Part shown: piece by piece, positions 18,668 to 30,591 of the stretch
Layout: the number at the start of each line of letters is the position of its first letter
How positions within the stretch are numbered: the stretch's first letter is position 1
NCBI GenBank assembly: GCA_019689635.1
Contig: JADGHB010000014.1
Coordinates: 1 to 64,000, forward strand
DNA from: Nevskia sp.
GTDB taxonomy: Bacteria > Pseudomonadota > Gammaproteobacteria > Nevskiales > Nevskiaceae
Direction of reading: 5' to 3'
Length of the DNA: 64,000 bases
Notes under the pieces: model-generated
Databases searched by the model: none
Told to the model about the DNA's origin: nothing
What the model saw: only the letters and a program-made list of their open reading frames with translations
Position numbers and translations under genes: made by a program

Positions 18668-19990
18668 CTAAACGTCGAAGTGTTCGACGCGCAGCCGGGT
18701 CACGGGCTCGCGCACGAAGGGCAGACTCTGCATCTTGCTTCGCGCCTGGTCGCAACGGCGTTCGTTCACCACCGAGGTGATGATCGCCAGGGTGGCATCT
18801 TCGTGCTCGCGCGGTTCTTTCTGCAGGATCGCCTCCACGCTGATCTCCAGCTCGGCGAGGATGGAGGTGATGGCGCGCAGCACGCCGGGCGTGTCGGCCA
18901 CGCGCAGCCGCAGGTAATAGGCGCTCTCGATCTCGTCCAGGCTCGCCACGCGCGGGTGCTGCAGCGCCTGCGGGTGGAAGCCCAGCGCGGGCACGTGGTG
19001 GCGCGGATCGGCACCCTGCCAGCGGGCGACGTCGATGAGGTCGGCGATCACCGCCGAAGCGGTGGCCTCCGCGCCCGCGCCACGGCCCACGTAGACCGTC
19101 TGCCCCACCGCGTCGCCGTGCACCCGGACCGCGTTGAGCGCGCCGTCGGTCTTGGCCAGCAAGTGTTCGGCCGGCACCAGCGTCGGGTGCACGCGCAATT
19201 CCACGGCCGCTTCCGGCGCGCGCGCGATGCGCTTGGCCAGCGCCAGCGGCTTGATGCGATACCCCAGCTCGCGGGCCAGCTGAATGTCCTGCGGCGCGAC
19301 GCCGGAAATGCCCTCCGTCGCCACCGCGTCGAAGCGCAAGGGCATGCCGAAGGCGATGGCGGCGAGGATGGCGAGCTTGTGCGCGGCATCGATGCCTTCC
19401 ACGTCGAAGCGCGGATCGGCTTCCGCGTAGCCCAGGCGCTGCGCCTCGGCCAGCGCTTCGGCGAATGCCTGCCCGCGCGCGGCCATCTGGGTGAGGATGT
19501 AGTTGCTGGTGCCGTTGATGATGCCGGTCACCTGGTCGATACGGTTGGCCGCAAGCCCTTCGCGTAGCACCTTGATGATGGGAATGCCGCCGGCCACCGC
19601 CGCTTCGAAGCCGAACAGCGCGCCAGCTTTGCGCGCGGCCGCGAAAATCTCGTTGCCGTGCTGCGCGATCAGCGCCTTGTTGGCGCACACCACCGCGCGG
19701 CCACGGGCCAGCGCGTCCAGCACCAGGCGGCGCGCGGGTTCGATGCCGCCGATCAGCTCGACGACGACATCGCAGTCGGCCTCCACCACCGCCTGGGCAT
19801 CGGTGGAAAACCGCACCGCCGACAGATCGCAGTCGCGCGGCTTGTCCGCATCGCGCGCCGCGGCGTGAGTCACGACGACGGGACGACCGGCGCGGCGCTC
19901 GATCTCCTGGCGGTTGCGCGCAAGCACGCGCAGCACGCCCTGGCCGACCGTTCCCACCCCCAGCAGACCGACCCGCAGCGGCGCGGTCAT
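18668..19990 (-). CDS. hom: Homoserine dehydrogenase
   Basis: A 440-residue monofunctional enzyme that reduces aspartate semialdehyde to homoserine, the branch point to threonine and methionine. The N-terminal NAD(P) fold shows [12 protein letters not shown] (about 8-19); the catalytic region has [14 protein letters not shown] and [20 protein letters not shown]; residues about 355-435 form an ACT domain ([14 protein letters not shown]), usually the site of threonine inhibition. The ATG overlaps the alaC stop by 4 bases, so the two are coupled. Confidence 0.97.
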   Translation of the reverse strand: MTAPLRVGLLGVGTVGQGVLRVLARNRQEIERRAGRPVVVTHAAARDADKPRDCDLSAVRFSTDAQAVVEADCDVVVELIGGIEPARRLVLDALARGRAVVCANKALIAQHGNEIFAAARKAGALFGFEAAVAGGIPIIKVLREGLAANRIDQVTGIINGTSNYILTQMAARGQAFAEALAEAQRLGYAEADPRFDVEGIDAAHKLAILAAIAFGMPLRFDAVATEGISGVAPQDIQLARELGYRIKPLALAKRIARAPEAAVELRVHPTLVPAEHLLAKTDGALNAVRVHGDAVGQTVYVGRGAGAEATASAVIADLIDVARWQGADPRHHVPALGFHPQALQHPRVASLDEIESAYYLRLRVADTPGVLRAITSILAELEISVEAILQKEPREHEDATLAIITSVVNERRCDQARSKMQSLPFVREPVTRLRVEHFDV

Positions 19991-21231
19991 GCGGCGGCCC
20001 GATGCTGACCGTGATGGAGCATGCGCTTGATGTTGCGGATCGCCTGGCGCGTGCGCTGTTCGTTCTCGATCAGCGAGAAGCGCACGTATTCGTCGCCGTA
20101 CTCGCCGAAACCGATGCCCGGCGACACCGCGACCTTGGCCTCTTCCAGCAGGCGTTTGGAGAACTCCAGCGAACCGAGCGCGCGCAGCGGCTCGGGAATG
20201 CGGGCCCACACGAACATCGTCGCCTTGGGTTTCTCCACCGGCCAGCCGGCCTTGTTGAGCCCTTCGCACAGCACGTCGCGCCGTGATTTGTACATCTGCC
20301 GGATCTGGGCCACGCAATCCTGCGGGCCTTCCAGGGCGGTGATCGCCGCCACCTGGATGGGCGTGAACATTCCGTAGTCGAGGTAGCTCTTGATCCGCGC
20401 CAGCGCCGCGACCAGCGTCGGGTTGCCGCACATGAATCCCACGCGCCAGCCCGGCATGTTGTAGCTCTTGGACAGCGTGAAGAACTCCACCGCGATGTCC
20501 TTGGCGCCCGGCACCTGCAGCACCGAAGGCGCCACGTAGCCGTCGAACACGATGTCGGCATAGGCCAGGTCGTGCACCAGCCAAATGCCGTGTTCGCGAC
20601 AGATGGCCACGACTTTCTCGAAGAACGGCAGTTCCACGCACTGCGTGGTCGGATTCGCCGGAAAGTTGAGGATCAGCATCTTCGGCGTCGGCGTGGTCTC
20701 CTTGATCGCGCGCGTCAGTTCCTCGAAGAAATCGACCTCGGGCGTCAGGCGCACGTGGCGCACGTCGGCCCCCGCCAGCACCGTGCCGTAGGGATGGATC
20801 GGATAGGCCGGGTTGGGCACCAGCACGGTGTCGCCGGCGGACAGCGTGGCAAAGGCCAGGTGCGCCAGCCCTTCCTTGGACCCGATGGTGGCGATCACTT
20901 CGGTTTCGGGATCCAGCGCCACGCCGTAGCGCGTGGCATACCAGCGCGCCATCGCCCGGCGCAGGCGCGGGATGCCCTTGGACATCGAATAGCGGTGGGT
21001 GTGCACCGCCTCGGGATGCTGGTGCTCGGCCTTGACGTAGTCGGAATCGGTACCGCGCACCGCGACCTCGACCAGCTTGTCCACGATGTGGCGCGGCGTG
21101 GGCTGGTCCGGGTTGCCCATGCCGAAGTCGATGATGTCCTCGCCGCGGGCGCGGGCGGCCTTCTTCATCTCGCCGACGATGTTGAAGACGTAGGGTGGCA
21201 GGCGCTCGATGCGCGGAAAGACGGTGTTCAC
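19987..21231 (-). CDS. alaC: Alanine-type class I aminotransferase (AlaC-like)
   Basis: A 414-residue PLP aminotransferase that by homology makes alanine from pyruvate and glutamate. The PLP lysine is Lys255 ([12 protein letters not shown]). The GTG at 21231 is chosen; a longer frame begins at a TTG (21270) within the promoter region. Compared with E. coli AlaC there is an insert of about 15 residues, rich in His and acidic residues, at roughly 61-77, just before [14 protein letters not shown]. It opens the alaC-hom-thrC operon, which places it beside threonine synthesis, a common but not functionally explained pairing. Confidence 0.9.
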   Translation of the reverse strand: MNTVFPRIERLPPYVFNIVGEMKKAARARGEDIIDFGMGNPDQPTPRHIVDKLVEVAVRGTDSDYVKAEHQHPEAVHTHRYSMSKGIPRLRRAMARWYATRYGVALDPETEVIATIGSKEGLAHLAFATLSAGDTVLVPNPAYPIHPYGTVLAGADVRHVRLTPEVDFFEELTRAIKETTPTPKMLILNFPANPTTQCVELPFFEKVVAICREHGIWLVHDLAYADIVFDGYVAPSVLQVPGAKDIAVEFFTLSKSYNMPGWRVGFMCGNPTLVAALARIKSYLDYGMFTPIQVAAITALEGPQDCVAQIRQMYKSRRDVLCEGLNKAGWPVEKPKATMFVWARIPEPLRALGSLEFSKRLLEEAKVAVSPGIGFGEYGDEYVRFSLIENEQRTRQAIRNIKRMLHHGQHRAAA

Positions 21232-21288
21232 GACGAGTATCCGGGTGGTTCCAGCAATGACGCGCGGCAAGGTCCGCGCTGGCGCGCG

Positions 21289-21317
21289 ATTATCGGGCGC
21301 CGGGGTCCAAGTTTCAA
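21289..21317 (-). promoter_or_regulatory. Sigma-70 promoter of alaC-hom-thrC
   Basis: Minus strand: TTGAAA (21312-21317), 17-base spacer, GATAAT (21289-21294). Each hexamer matches the consensus at five of six positions. Transcription would begin near 21282, about 50 bases before the alaC GTG, too short for a classic leader-peptide attenuator. Confidence 0.7.
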
Positions 21318-21345
21318 ACCGTCTGCGTAGGAGTCCTGCGCCGCG

Positions 21346-22863
21346 CTAGCGCGAATTGTGCAGCTCGATGACGACGTTGCCCGCGCGCACGCGACGCGCC
21401 TCCTTGGCGGCGTCGGAGCGGAACAGCTCGAGCTGGTTGAGATAGTCCTCGGACACGTCCTGCGTCACGTACTCGCCGGTGAACACCGAGCAGTCGAAGC
21501 GCTCGATCTTGGAGTGCTTGTGACGCACGGCCTCGATCAGGTCGTCGAGATCCTGGTAGATCAGGCGGTCGGCGCCGATCAGCTTCTCGATTTCCGCCTC
21601 GCTGCGTCCGTGGGCGACCAGTTCCGAGGCGGTGGGCATGTCGATGCCGTAAACGTTGGGGTAACGCACGGGCGGCGCGGCCGAGGCGAAATAGACCTTG
21701 CGCGCGCCGGCGTCGCGCGCCATGCGGATGATCTCCTGGCTGGTGTTGCCCCGCACGATGGAATCGTCTACCAGGAGCACGTTCTTGCCCTTGAACTCGA
21801 AATCGATCGGATTGAGTTTCTGGCGCACCGACTTCTTGCGCTGCGCCTGGCCGGGCATGATGAACGTACGGCCGATGTAGCGATTCTTGACGAACCCCTC
21901 GCGGTACGGCACGCCCAGCCGCTGCGCCAGCTCCGAGCCCGGGACGCGCGAGGTGTCGGGGATGGGGATGACCACGTCGATGTCGTGATCGGGCCATTCG
22001 CGCTGGATCTTCTCGGCGAGCTTCTCGCCCATGCGCAGGCGCGCCTTGTGCACGGAGATGTTTTCCATCACCGAGTCCGGCCGCGCCAGATAGACGTATT
22101 CGAAGATGCACGGCGAGTACACCGGATTGGCCGCGCACTGGCGGCGGTGCAGCTTGCCGTCGAGCGTGACGTAAACCGCTTCGCCCGGCGCCACGTCGGC
22201 GATGCGTTCGAAGCCCAGCGCGTCGAGCGCGACGGATTCCGAGGCGATCATGTAATCCACGCCGTAGGTGCCCTGGCGCTTGCCGAAGACCAGCGGGCGG
22301 ATGCCGAACGGATCGCGGAAGCCCACGATGCCGTAGCCGGAGATCAAGGCCACGCAGGCGTAGGCGCCGCGCGCGCGCAGGTGCACGCGCGACACGGCCT
22401 CGAACACGTCCTTCGGCGCCACCCGCAAGGTGCCGCACATCATCAACTCGTGGGCGAAGACGTTGAGCAGGACCTCGGAGTCGGAATCGGTGTTGAGGTG
22501 CCGCCGGTCGTCCACGAACAGCTCGTGCTTGAGCTGTTCGGCATTGGTCAGGTTGCCGTTGTGGGACAGGCAGATGCCGAACGGCGTGTTGGTGTAGAAC
22601 GGCTGCGCTTCGGCCGAGGACGAGCAGCCGGCGGTGGGATAGCGCACGTGGCCCACGCCCATGTTGCCGCGCAGGCGCATCATGATCTCGTCGCTGCTGA
22701 AGACGTCGCGCACCAGACCGTTGTCCTTGTGCAGATACAGACGGTCGCCCTCGTTGGTGATGATGCCGGCGGCGTCCTGCCCGCGGTGCTGGAGCATGTT
22801 CAGCGCGTCGTACAGCTCCTGATTGACGGGCTGCCTGGCGACGATGCCGACGATGCCGCACAT
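21346..22863 (-). CDS. purF: Amidophosphoribosyltransferase
   Basis: A 505-residue enzyme of the first committed step of purine synthesis, transferring the amide of glutamine to PRPP. Cys2 after the initiator Met is the glutaminase nucleophile (MCGIVGIV). The PRPP loop is [13 protein letters not shown] near residue 360. Start lies 2 bases after the cvpA stop, the ordinary cvpA-purF pair. Confidence 0.98.
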   Translation of the reverse strand: MCGIVGIVARQPVNQELYDALNMLQHRGQDAAGIITNEGDRLYLHKDNGLVRDVFSSDEIMMRLRGNMGVGHVRYPTAGCSSSAEAQPFYTNTPFGICLSHNGNLTNAEQLKHELFVDDRRHLNTDSDSEVLLNVFAHELMMCGTLRVAPKDVFEAVSRVHLRARGAYACVALISGYGIVGFRDPFGIRPLVFGKRQGTYGVDYMIASESVALDALGFERIADVAPGEAVYVTLDGKLHRRQCAANPVYSPCIFEYVYLARPDSVMENISVHKARLRMGEKLAEKIQREWPDHDIDVVIPIPDTSRVPGSELAQRLGVPYREGFVKNRYIGRTFIMPGQAQRKKSVRQKLNPIDFEFKGKNVLLVDDSIVRGNTSQEIIRMARDAGARKVYFASAAPPVRYPNVYGIDMPTASELVAHGRSEAEIEKLIGADRLIYQDLDDLIEAVRHKHSKIERFDCSVFTGEYVTQDVSEDYLNQLELFRSDAAKEARRVRAGNVVIELHNSR

Positions 22864-22865
22864 GG

Positions 22866-23387
22866 TTATTTCTTCTCCGCGGCCGAGGCGGCGACCTGCA
22901 GCGTCTGCAAGGAATCGAACCATGGCCGCGGGATCGCGGCGTGCAGGGCGTCGGCGAACGGCTGCATCCGTGGCACCAGACGCGAATGCCGCCAGCCTGG
23001 GTCCTGCCGCAGGGACGTCGTGCCCACGAGCATCACCGCGGCGCAGGCGATGAAGGCTCCGCGCAGCAGGCCGAAACCGCAGCCGACCATGCGGTCGGCG
23101 GGGGCCAGGCCCGCGCCGCGCACGATGATCCACACCAGCCAGACGACGAGGGCGCCGACCAGCAGCACGCCGAGAAAAACCGCCGCATAGGCCAACGCCA
23201 GCCGCAGCGGTTCGGAGGACAGCGCGGGTTTGAACGAGGCCGCGAGCCAGGGACCGTAGCGCAAGGCCGCGAGGAAGGCGAGGATCCAGACCAGCAGACC
23301 GAGCGCGGAACGAACGAAGCCGTGCAGCGCGCCAAATAGAACGGAGACGAGGACGATTGCGATCAGGACATCATCCACCCAGGTCAT
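22866..23387 (-). CDS. cvpA: CvpA-family membrane protein
   Basis: A 173-residue inner-membrane protein named for its part in colicin V production in E. coli; it is also linked to bile and envelope stress. Four hydrophobic segments are visible (about 4-22, 26-44, 60-86, 98-120). The ATG at 23387 follows GGCAGGG; an in-frame TTG at 23408 is rejected because the family begins directly with the first span. It is cotranscribed with purF. Confidence 0.92.
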   Translation of the reverse strand: MTWVDDVLIAIVLVSVLFGALHGFVRSALGLLVWILAFLAALRYGPWLAASFKPALSSEPLRLALAYAAVFLGVLLVGALVVWLVWIIVRGAGLAPADRMVGCGFGLLRGAFIACAAVMLVGTTSLRQDPGWRHSRLVPRMQPFADALHAAIPRPWFDSLQTLQVAASAAEKK

Positions 23388-23432
23388 GCCGCCCTGCCGT
23401 ATGCTCAAGAACGCTCTGGCGTCACGGGGCGG

Positions 23433-23441
23433 ATTTTAGCA
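23433..23441 (-). promoter_or_regulatory. Extended -10 promoter of cvpA-purF
   Basis: Minus strand reads TGCTAAAAT about 46 bases before the cvpA ATG, a TGnTAnAAT extended -10. No good -35 is visible. Confidence 0.4.
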
Positions 23442-23490
23442 TTTTGCCGTTCTTTACGTTGAGCGCCGCCCGGATTTTTTGCCGACGGCC

Positions 23491-23519
23491 GAAACTTCTC
23501 CCTGCGCCGCGCATTCTAA
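23491..23519 (+). promoter_or_regulatory. Envelope-stress (sigma-E-type) promoter of bepA
   Basis: GAAACTT (23491-23497), a 17-base spacer and TCTAA (23515-23519), close to the sigma-E consensus GGAACTT-N15-17-TCnRA. E. coli bepA is a known sigma-E target. A TACACT hexamer at 23523-23528 could serve an alternative sigma-70 start. Confidence 0.5.
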
Positions 23520-23554
23520 GCGTACACTGGCGTGTGGAAAGCGACGCGCGTTTC

Positions 23555-25018
23555 ATGTTCAAACACTTCGCCGTCCTGTGCACCGCCGGGGCGCTGAGCG
23601 TACAACCGGTGCTGGCGCAGAAGGACATCGACCTGCCGCAGCTCGGCAATCCGGCCGACCTGGTCCTGTCGCCGGCGCAGGAGGCCAAACTGGGCGCCCA
23701 GGTCGTCGCCGAGTATTACCGCTACGACTACATCGTCGATGACCCCGAGATCACCGAATACCTCTCCACCATCGGCTGGAAACTCGCGGCGGCCGACCCC
23801 GGTACCGACAATCCCCCGCATTTCAACTTCTATCTGATCGCCGACAACCGCATCAACGCCTTCGCCCTGCCGGGCGGTTACATCGGCGTCAATGCCGGCA
23901 CCATCGTCGCCGCCGACGACGAAAGCGAGCTGGCCGGGGTGCTGGCACACGAGGAATCGCACGTCACCCAGCGCCACATCGCCCGCGCGGCCGGCGACAC
24001 CCAGCTCGGAGACATTGCCACCTGGGCGGCCATGCTGGCGGCGATCCTCGCCGGCTCCGGCAACCCCAACGTGGTGCTGGGGGCCTTGTCCCTGGGTCAG
24101 GGGATCAACTACCAGCGCCAGGTCAGTTACACGCGCGCCAACGAAATGGAGGCCGATCGCTTCGGCATCCGCAAGCTCGCCGCGGCCGGCTACGACCCGA
24201 TGGGCATGGCGGACTTTTTCGGCAAGCTCCAGCAGGAAGCCCGGCTCTACGGCAACCGTCTTCCGGAAATCCTGCTCACCCACCCCGCCGATACCACGCG
24301 CATCGCCGAGGCCACCGAGCGCGCGGCGCAATACGGACCGCGCAAAGTCAAGGACTCGATCGATTTCAGCCTGATGCGCGCGCGCACCCGGGTCCTGGAA
24401 ACCGACTCCGCCAACGAGGCGATGGGTTATTTCGCCGGCGAACTTGAGGCGGGCCACGACACGCCGGAAAACCGCTACGGCTATGCCCTGTCGCTGGCCA
24501 ACCTCGGGCAGGACGCGGAAGCGCTCAAAGCGATGCAGCCCTTGGTGGCGGCCTATCCGCACCAGGTCAACGTGCAGTTGCTGGAAGCGCAGATCCTGAT
24601 GGCGATGAATCGCACCCAGGACGGTCTCAAGGTTTATGCCGAGGCATTGAACGGCTATCCGCGCTATGCGCCGGCGATCCTCAAATACGCCCAGGCCCTG
24701 ATCGACGCCGGAGAGCCGGCACTGGCGCGCCAGATCCTCATCACCCATCCGCAGGCCCTGGGGACGCGCATCGACACTTACCGGCTGCTCGCCGAGGCCG
24801 CGCGCGCCATGGGCGAACCCGGCGAGGCGCAATACCAGCTCGCCAATTACCTCGACCAGCGCGGCGATCTACGCGGTGCCATCGAACAACTCAATACCGG
24901 GCTGCGCATGGCCAGCGTCACCGGCGCCGACCGCGCGCGTCTGCTCGCCCGTCGCCAGGAGCTGCTCAATTCCATCCCCAAGGACGAATTGAAACATCTG
25001 CAGCGAGAACCGGGGTGA
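23555..25018 (+). CDS. bepA: BepA-like periplasmic M48 metalloprotease with TPR domain
   Basis: A 487-residue periplasmic protease/chaperone that by homology helps assemble outer-membrane proteins such as LptD and degrades stalled forms. Signal peptide 1-21 (cleavage after VLAQ). The zinc site is HEESH at His132-Glu133-His136, with the third ligand Glu in NEMEADRFG near residue 200. The C-terminal half (about 300-470) is TPR-like. The ATG at 23555 is chosen over the longer frame because it gives the signal peptide. It is divergent from cvpA and preceded by a sigma-E-like promoter. Confidence 0.92.
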   Translation: MFKHFAVLCTAGALSVQPVLAQKDIDLPQLGNPADLVLSPAQEAKLGAQVVAEYYRYDYIVDDPEITEYLSTIGWKLAAADPGTDNPPHFNFYLIADNRINAFALPGGYIGVNAGTIVAADDESELAGVLAHEESHVTQRHIARAAGDTQLGDIATWAAMLAAILAGSGNPNVVLGALSLGQGINYQRQVSYTRANEMEADRFGIRKLAAAGYDPMGMADFFGKLQQEARLYGNRLPEILLTHPADTTRIAEATERAAQYGPRKVKDSIDFSLMRARTRVLETDSANEAMGYFAGELEAGHDTPENRYGYALSLANLGQDAEALKAMQPLVAAYPHQVNVQLLEAQILMAMNRTQDGLKVYAEALNGYPRYAPAILKYAQALIDAGEPALARQILITHPQALGTRIDTYRLLAEAARAMGEPGEAQYQLANYLDQRGDLRGAIEQLNTGLRMASVTGADRARLLARRQELLNSIPKDELKHLQREPG

Positions 25019-25061
25019 GCGTTCGCGCTGATGGCCTGCCAGTGGCGGGTCATGCGAACGC
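25019..25061. terminator. Inverted repeat between convergent bepA and epimerase genes
   Basis: Arms GCGTTCGC (25019-25026) and GCGAACGC (25054-25061) enclose a second possible stem CCTGCC/GGCGGG. It sits directly between two converging genes, as expected of a shared terminator, but neither side has a T run. Confidence 0.35.
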
Positions 25062-25073
25062 CCGCCGGAGCGT

Positions 25074-26060
25074 TCAAGCGCGCAGCAGGCCGCTCTCGCG
25101 CATCCAGCGGTGGCAGTCTTCCAGCAACCGGGACAGCGGCAGCGGCTGATAACCCAGCTCTTCCATCGCGCGCCGGCTGCTGCAATACAGTGTAGTGGAC
25201 AGCAGGTCCACGGCCTCGCGCGTCACCTCCGGCTCGCGCCCGAACAGTGGCGCGATCCATTCCTCGACGCGGGCGTAGGCCTTCATCACCGGCACCGGCA
25301 GGCGCGCGAAGCGGCCGCGCCGGCCAAGTAAGCGCGCGATCTCTTGCGCCAGGCTCAGGTAGGTGCTGTCGGCGCCGCCGAGCAGGTAGTTGGCACCGAT
25401 GCGGCCGCGTTCCGCGGCGGCGATATGCGCGCGCGCCACGGCTCGCACATGGCAGAAGCTGCCGCCGCCGCCCGGCACCGCCGGCAGCCGGCGGCGGTCG
25501 ATCAACCGGAACAGGCGCGACCAGTTGTCCTCGTCATAGGGCCCCATGATGTGCGCCGGGTTCACGATCACCGCCGGCAGCCCGCGGGACAGCCCGCGCC
25601 GGACTTCGCGTTCCGCCAAGGCCTTGCTGCGCACGTAGTTGATCGGGGCGTTGATGCCGGCGGGCGGCGTGTCCTCGGTGATGACGCCGCCGCGCAGGCC
25701 GTAGGCGACGATGCTCGAGGTGTGCACGAAGCGCCGCGCGCCGGTTTCCAGCGCCGCGCGCACCATGTTGCGGGTGCCGCGCACGTTGACCCGCAGTTGC
25801 TCGATCCGCCCGCGCGACCACAGGGTGGTATTGCCGGCGACGTGGAACACCGCGCTGGTTTCGCGCGGCATCGCCCGCAGCAGGCTCTTGAAATCGGTGA
25901 CGTCGCCGATCACGCGCCGGACCGGCAGCCGTTCGAGCCGGCGGAGGTCGGAGGTCGCGCGGTGCAGCGCGGTCACCTGCCATCCTTGCGCCAGCAGTTC
26001 CTCGACCAGATTGAGGCCGACGAAGCCGCTCGCGCCGGTCACGAACGCGGTCTTGGACAT
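25074..26060 (-). CDS. NAD(P)-dependent epimerase/reductase (dihydroflavonol-reductase-like SDR)
   Basis: A 328-residue extended short-chain dehydrogenase. The cofactor motif is TGASGFVGLNL at residues 8-18; the catalytic Tyr and Lys are in YVRSK near residue 143, with the upstream Ser in HTSSIVAYG. Its substrate cannot be read from the sequence: relatives act on nucleotide sugars, sterols or hopanoid precursors. It lies 93 bases after lapB on the same strand and may be the last gene of that transcript. Confidence 0.88.
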   Translation of the reverse strand: MSKTAFVTGASGFVGLNLVEELLAQGWQVTALHRATSDLRRLERLPVRRVIGDVTDFKSLLRAMPRETSAVFHVAGNTTLWSRGRIEQLRVNVRGTRNMVRAALETGARRFVHTSSIVAYGLRGGVITEDTPPAGINAPINYVRSKALAEREVRRGLSRGLPAVIVNPAHIMGPYDEDNWSRLFRLIDRRRLPAVPGGGGSFCHVRAVARAHIAAAERGRIGANYLLGGADSTYLSLAQEIARLLGRRGRFARLPVPVMKAYARVEEWIAPLFGREPEVTREAVDLLSTTLYCSSRRAMEELGYQPLPLSRLLEDCHRWMRESGLLRA

Positions 26061-26153
26061 CTCTCCTCCAAGCGGGACGACGTCGGTCTTGCGCCGTCGC
26101 TTTTTTGTCTAGCATGGCCGGCAACCGGACACCGCGCAAGCCGGCGGGTGCTG

Positions 26154-27296
26154 CTAAAGCGTCTCTTCGACAGGCGCAATGCTGCCCCATCGGCGGCAGC
26201 CAGGACATTGCCAGTAGAGCGCTTGGGGGGTGAGACCGCAGGTACGGCAGGCGTAGCGCGGGCGCAGCCGCAGCGATTGGCGTAGCGCGGCGAGAAAGGG
26301 CTGCAAGGAAGCGGGCGCGGCGTCTTCTTCGGCGCCTCCGTCCAGCCAGAGCAGCAGCCCCTCCCGGGTCGGCTTTCGGCCCAGATGGGGCGCGAGATAG
26401 CCGCGCAGACGCTGACCCTGGGCTTGCAGCCAGCGCGCCTTGGCCAAGGCCGGCGCCGCGGAATCCGGAAACGCCGTCTCCGCTTCCTCGAGAAACTGGG
26501 CGTATCCCTGTGCATCGCCCGCTTCGCGGTAACAGCGTTCCAGGGCCGGCGCCACGTCCGGAAAAAAACGGCCGTCCTGCCGCAAGGCGCGCCAATAGGC
26601 GCGGATCGCGCCCAGCCAGTCCTTGGCGGCTTCAGCGAGCGCCGCTTGTCCCAGGCTCGCCCTCACGCAGTCCCGATCTTCTTCGAGCGCCCGCTCGAAG
26701 TGGCGCGCGGCCGCCGCGGTATCGCCCGCAGCCCGCGCGGACTCCGCCAGCTCGCAGTAGTAGTGAGCGATCTGCGGCGCCAGGCTTTGTCCGCGCGCGG
26801 ACTGCAAGTGCCGTGCGGTTTCGATCGCCCGATTCCACTCGCGTCCCTGCTCGTAGACCTCCAGCAGCAGCTCCAGCGCCGCCGGGCGCGCGGCGGTCTC
26901 GACCAGATCGAGCAGCAGGCGCTCCGCGTGATCCATCAATCCGGCCTTGAGATAATCCTGGGCCAGCTCGTAACGCGCCATCTCCGCTTCCGCAGGGCTC
27001 AGCTTCGGGCGCGCCAGTACCGCCTCGTGCAGGCGGATGGCCCGATCGATCTCGCCCCGTTTGCGGAACAGTCCGCCGAGCGTGAGCTGCAGCTCGACCG
27101 CGCCGGGTTCGACCTCCACCGCCCGGGACAGGGCGGCGATCGCTTGATCGGCGTTGTCCCGAGCCAGGCTGCTTAAACCCGCCAGCGCATCGCGGTGCGC
27201 GGTGGATGCCGCGCCCGCGCACCCGCTGCGCGCCAGCGCCCAGCCGAGAATCACGCCCAGGGGCAACAGCAGCCAGTCGAAAAAGGCTTCGATCAT
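26154..27296 (-). CDS. lapB: LPS assembly regulator LapB (YciM)
   Basis: A 380-residue membrane-anchored TPR protein that, with FtsH, controls LpxC turnover and so LPS synthesis. One N-terminal membrane span (about 4-20), a series of TPR repeats through about residue 300, and a C-terminal rubredoxin-like zinc domain with CRTCG and CPGC pairs. This architecture is diagnostic. It follows lapA by 40 bases. Confidence 0.95.
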   Translation of the reverse strand: MIEAFFDWLLLPLGVILGWALARSGCAGAASTAHRDALAGLSSLARDNADQAIAALSRAVEVEPGAVELQLTLGGLFRKRGEIDRAIRLHEAVLARPKLSPAEAEMARYELAQDYLKAGLMDHAERLLLDLVETAARPAALELLLEVYEQGREWNRAIETARHLQSARGQSLAPQIAHYYCELAESARAAGDTAAAARHFERALEEDRDCVRASLGQAALAEAAKDWLGAIRAYWRALRQDGRFFPDVAPALERCYREAGDAQGYAQFLEEAETAFPDSAAPALAKARWLQAQGQRLRGYLAPHLGRKPTREGLLLWLDGGAEEDAAPASLQPFLAALRQSLRLRPRYACRTCGLTPQALYWQCPGCRRWGSIAPVEETL

Positions 27297-27336
27297 CCGC
27301 AGCGCCCCCGGCGGGTGCGGCGGCGGCGGGGCAACA

Positions 27337-27630
27337 TCATGAGTCCGCGTCGACGGGCAGGTTGCGCAGATTCTTGAGCTCGGCCTCGGCGTCGCGCAGC
27401 CGCCGCCGCAGTCGGCGTATTTCCGCGGTCAGCGCCAACAGGCGACCGGCGCAGAGCAGCAGAGTCAGCAACGCGGCCAGCACGGCGCTTCCGACGATGA
27501 GTGTCACCAGGCGTACTTGAACCTGGCCAAAGAGATAGTCGAAGCTCACCGGCGTGGCGTTGAAATAACCCAGCGCCGCACCGGCGACGAACACCGCCAC
27601 CAAGAGCAGGACCAGCAACAGGCGCAGCAT
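27337..27630 (-). CDS. lapA: LapA (YciS, DUF1049) inner-membrane protein
   Basis: A 97-residue protein with two membrane helices (about 3-25 and 40-62) joined by the short NATPVSFDYLFG segment, and a coiled, charged C-terminal tail. This is the DUF1049 pattern; E. coli LapA acts with LapB in LPS control. It starts 9 bases after the ihfB stop. Confidence 0.92.
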   Translation of the reverse strand: MLRLLLVLLLVAVFVAGAALGYFNATPVSFDYLFGQVQVRLVTLIVGSAVLAALLTLLLCAGRLLALTAEIRRLRRRLRDAEAELKNLRNLPVDADS

Positions 27631-27639
27631 TTTGCGGGC

Positions 27640-27936
27640 TTAGCGCGCAGCGGCCCGGCCGCGATTGACGCGCTCGCGCATTTCCTTGCCGGGCTTGAAG
27701 TGCGGTACGCGTTTGGCCGGGATATGCACCGCCTCGCCGGTCTTGGGGTTGCGGCCGACGCGCGCCGGTCGGCTATGCAGCGAAAAGCTGCCGAAGCCAC
27801 GAATCTCCACGCGCTCCTGGCGGGCCAGGGCATTGCTGATCTGATCCAGGACCAGCTTCACCGCCAGTTCCACGTCCTTTTGCATTAAATGCGTCTGCTT
27901 GAGCGCCAACTGCTCGATCAGCTCGGACTTGGTCAT
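27640..27936 (-). CDS. ihfB: Integration host factor subunit beta
   Basis: A 98-residue DNA-bending protein that pairs with IHF-alpha. [11 protein letters not shown], the motif [12 protein letters not shown] and the arm [12 protein letters not shown] identify the beta subunit. It follows rpsA, as in E. coli and Pseudomonas. A strong terminator lies between rpsA and ihfB, so ihfB probably has its own promoter in the gap 27937-28007, though I see no convincing one. Confidence 0.97.
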   Translation of the reverse strand: MTKSELIEQLALKQTHLMQKDVELAVKLVLDQISNALARQERVEIRGFGSFSLHSRPARVGRNPKTGEAVHIPAKRVPHFKPGKEMRERVNRGRAAAR

Positions 27937-28007
27937 GGGCGGACCCTTAAGCGATTGATTTCACGATAGGGAAAAAACCGGCGCCGCGCAACTTCGCACC
28001 GCGGCGC

Positions 28008-28036
28008 AAAAAACAAGCCGCGCGGAGCGCGGCTTG
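28008..28036 (-). terminator. Intrinsic terminator of rpsA
   Basis: Minus strand: a perfect 10-base-pair stem CAAGCCGCGC/GCGCGGCTTG with a 3-base loop, followed by TTTTTT. It starts 50 bases after the rpsA stop and is the clearest terminator in the window. Confidence 0.92.
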
Positions 28037-28085
28037 CGGGACTGCGACGAAGACCTTGTTCGAAGTACTTTATCAGAAAAGACCG

Positions 28086-29768
<1,683 letters not shown>

Positions 29769-29871
29769 TCAATAGGCTCTTTGACCGTTTCCGCAGGCTG
29801 CACGCATCCCGCGGGCCGTTGGCTTCGGGCGGCATGAACCGCCTTCGTGGATGACAGCCGAAGCGAGGGCC

Positions 29872-30579
29872 TCAATCGAGGAGGCCGCGTTGCCGCAGCA
29901 GCGCCTCGATCGCGGCCAGCACCTCGGCCGGCTTCATCTGCGTCGTGTCCAGGACCACCGCGTCGGCAGCGACCGCCAGCGGCGCCACCGCGCGGCTGCG
30001 ATCGCGTGCATCGCGGGCGCGAACTTCGACGCAAAGGTCTATTAGATTAGCATCCACACCCTGTTCGCTCAACTGAAGCTTGCGGCGCCGGGCCCGCGCC
30101 TCGGCGCTGGCATCAAGAAAAATCTTGAGCCGCGCATCGGGAAAGACCACCGTGCCCATGTCGCGTCCATCGGCGACCAATCCCGGCGGCCGGCGGAAAT
30201 CGCGCTGGCGCTGCAGGAGCGCCGCGCGTACCTCCGGCAACGCCGCGATGCGCGAAGCGAGGTCGCCGGCCGTCTCTGCCCTCACCCGTGCGGTCCAGTC
30301 CTGGCCGTTGACGAGGATGCGTTCGTCGCTTTCCTGCCGCCCGGCGAACTCGATGGCCAGCTGCGGAGCCAGGGCGGCCACCGCGACGCCGTCTTGAAGC
30401 TCGATCCCGGCGTCTTGGGCGGCGAGGGCCAGGACCCGGTACAGCGCACCGCTGTCCAGGCGATGCCAACCGAGGCGTTCGGCCAGCATGCGGGTGACCA
30501 GTCCCTTGCCGGCGCCGCTGGGACCGTCGACGGCGATCACCGGCACTCGGGATTCTGGCCTTGGCGCTCCGGAAACCAT
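29872..30579 (-). CDS. cmk: Cytidylate kinase
   Basis: A 235-residue kinase that phosphorylates CMP and dCMP. The P-loop is DGPSGAGKG (about 18-26); the lid and CMP-binding regions include LDSGALYR and DGRDMGTVVFPDA. It begins 12 bases after aroA and precedes rpsA by 103 bases, the usual aroA-cmk-rpsA order. Confidence 0.97.
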   Translation of the reverse strand: MVSGAPRPESRVPVIAVDGPSGAGKGLVTRMLAERLGWHRLDSGALYRVLALAAQDAGIELQDGVAVAALAPQLAIEFAGRQESDERILVNGQDWTARVRAETAGDLASRIAALPEVRAALLQRQRDFRRPPGLVADGRDMGTVVFPDARLKIFLDASAEARARRRKLQLSEQGVDANLIDLCVEVRARDARDRSRAVAPLAVAADAVVLDTTQMKPAEVLAAIEALLRQRGLLD

Positions 30580-30591
30580 CGGATGCAGTGG

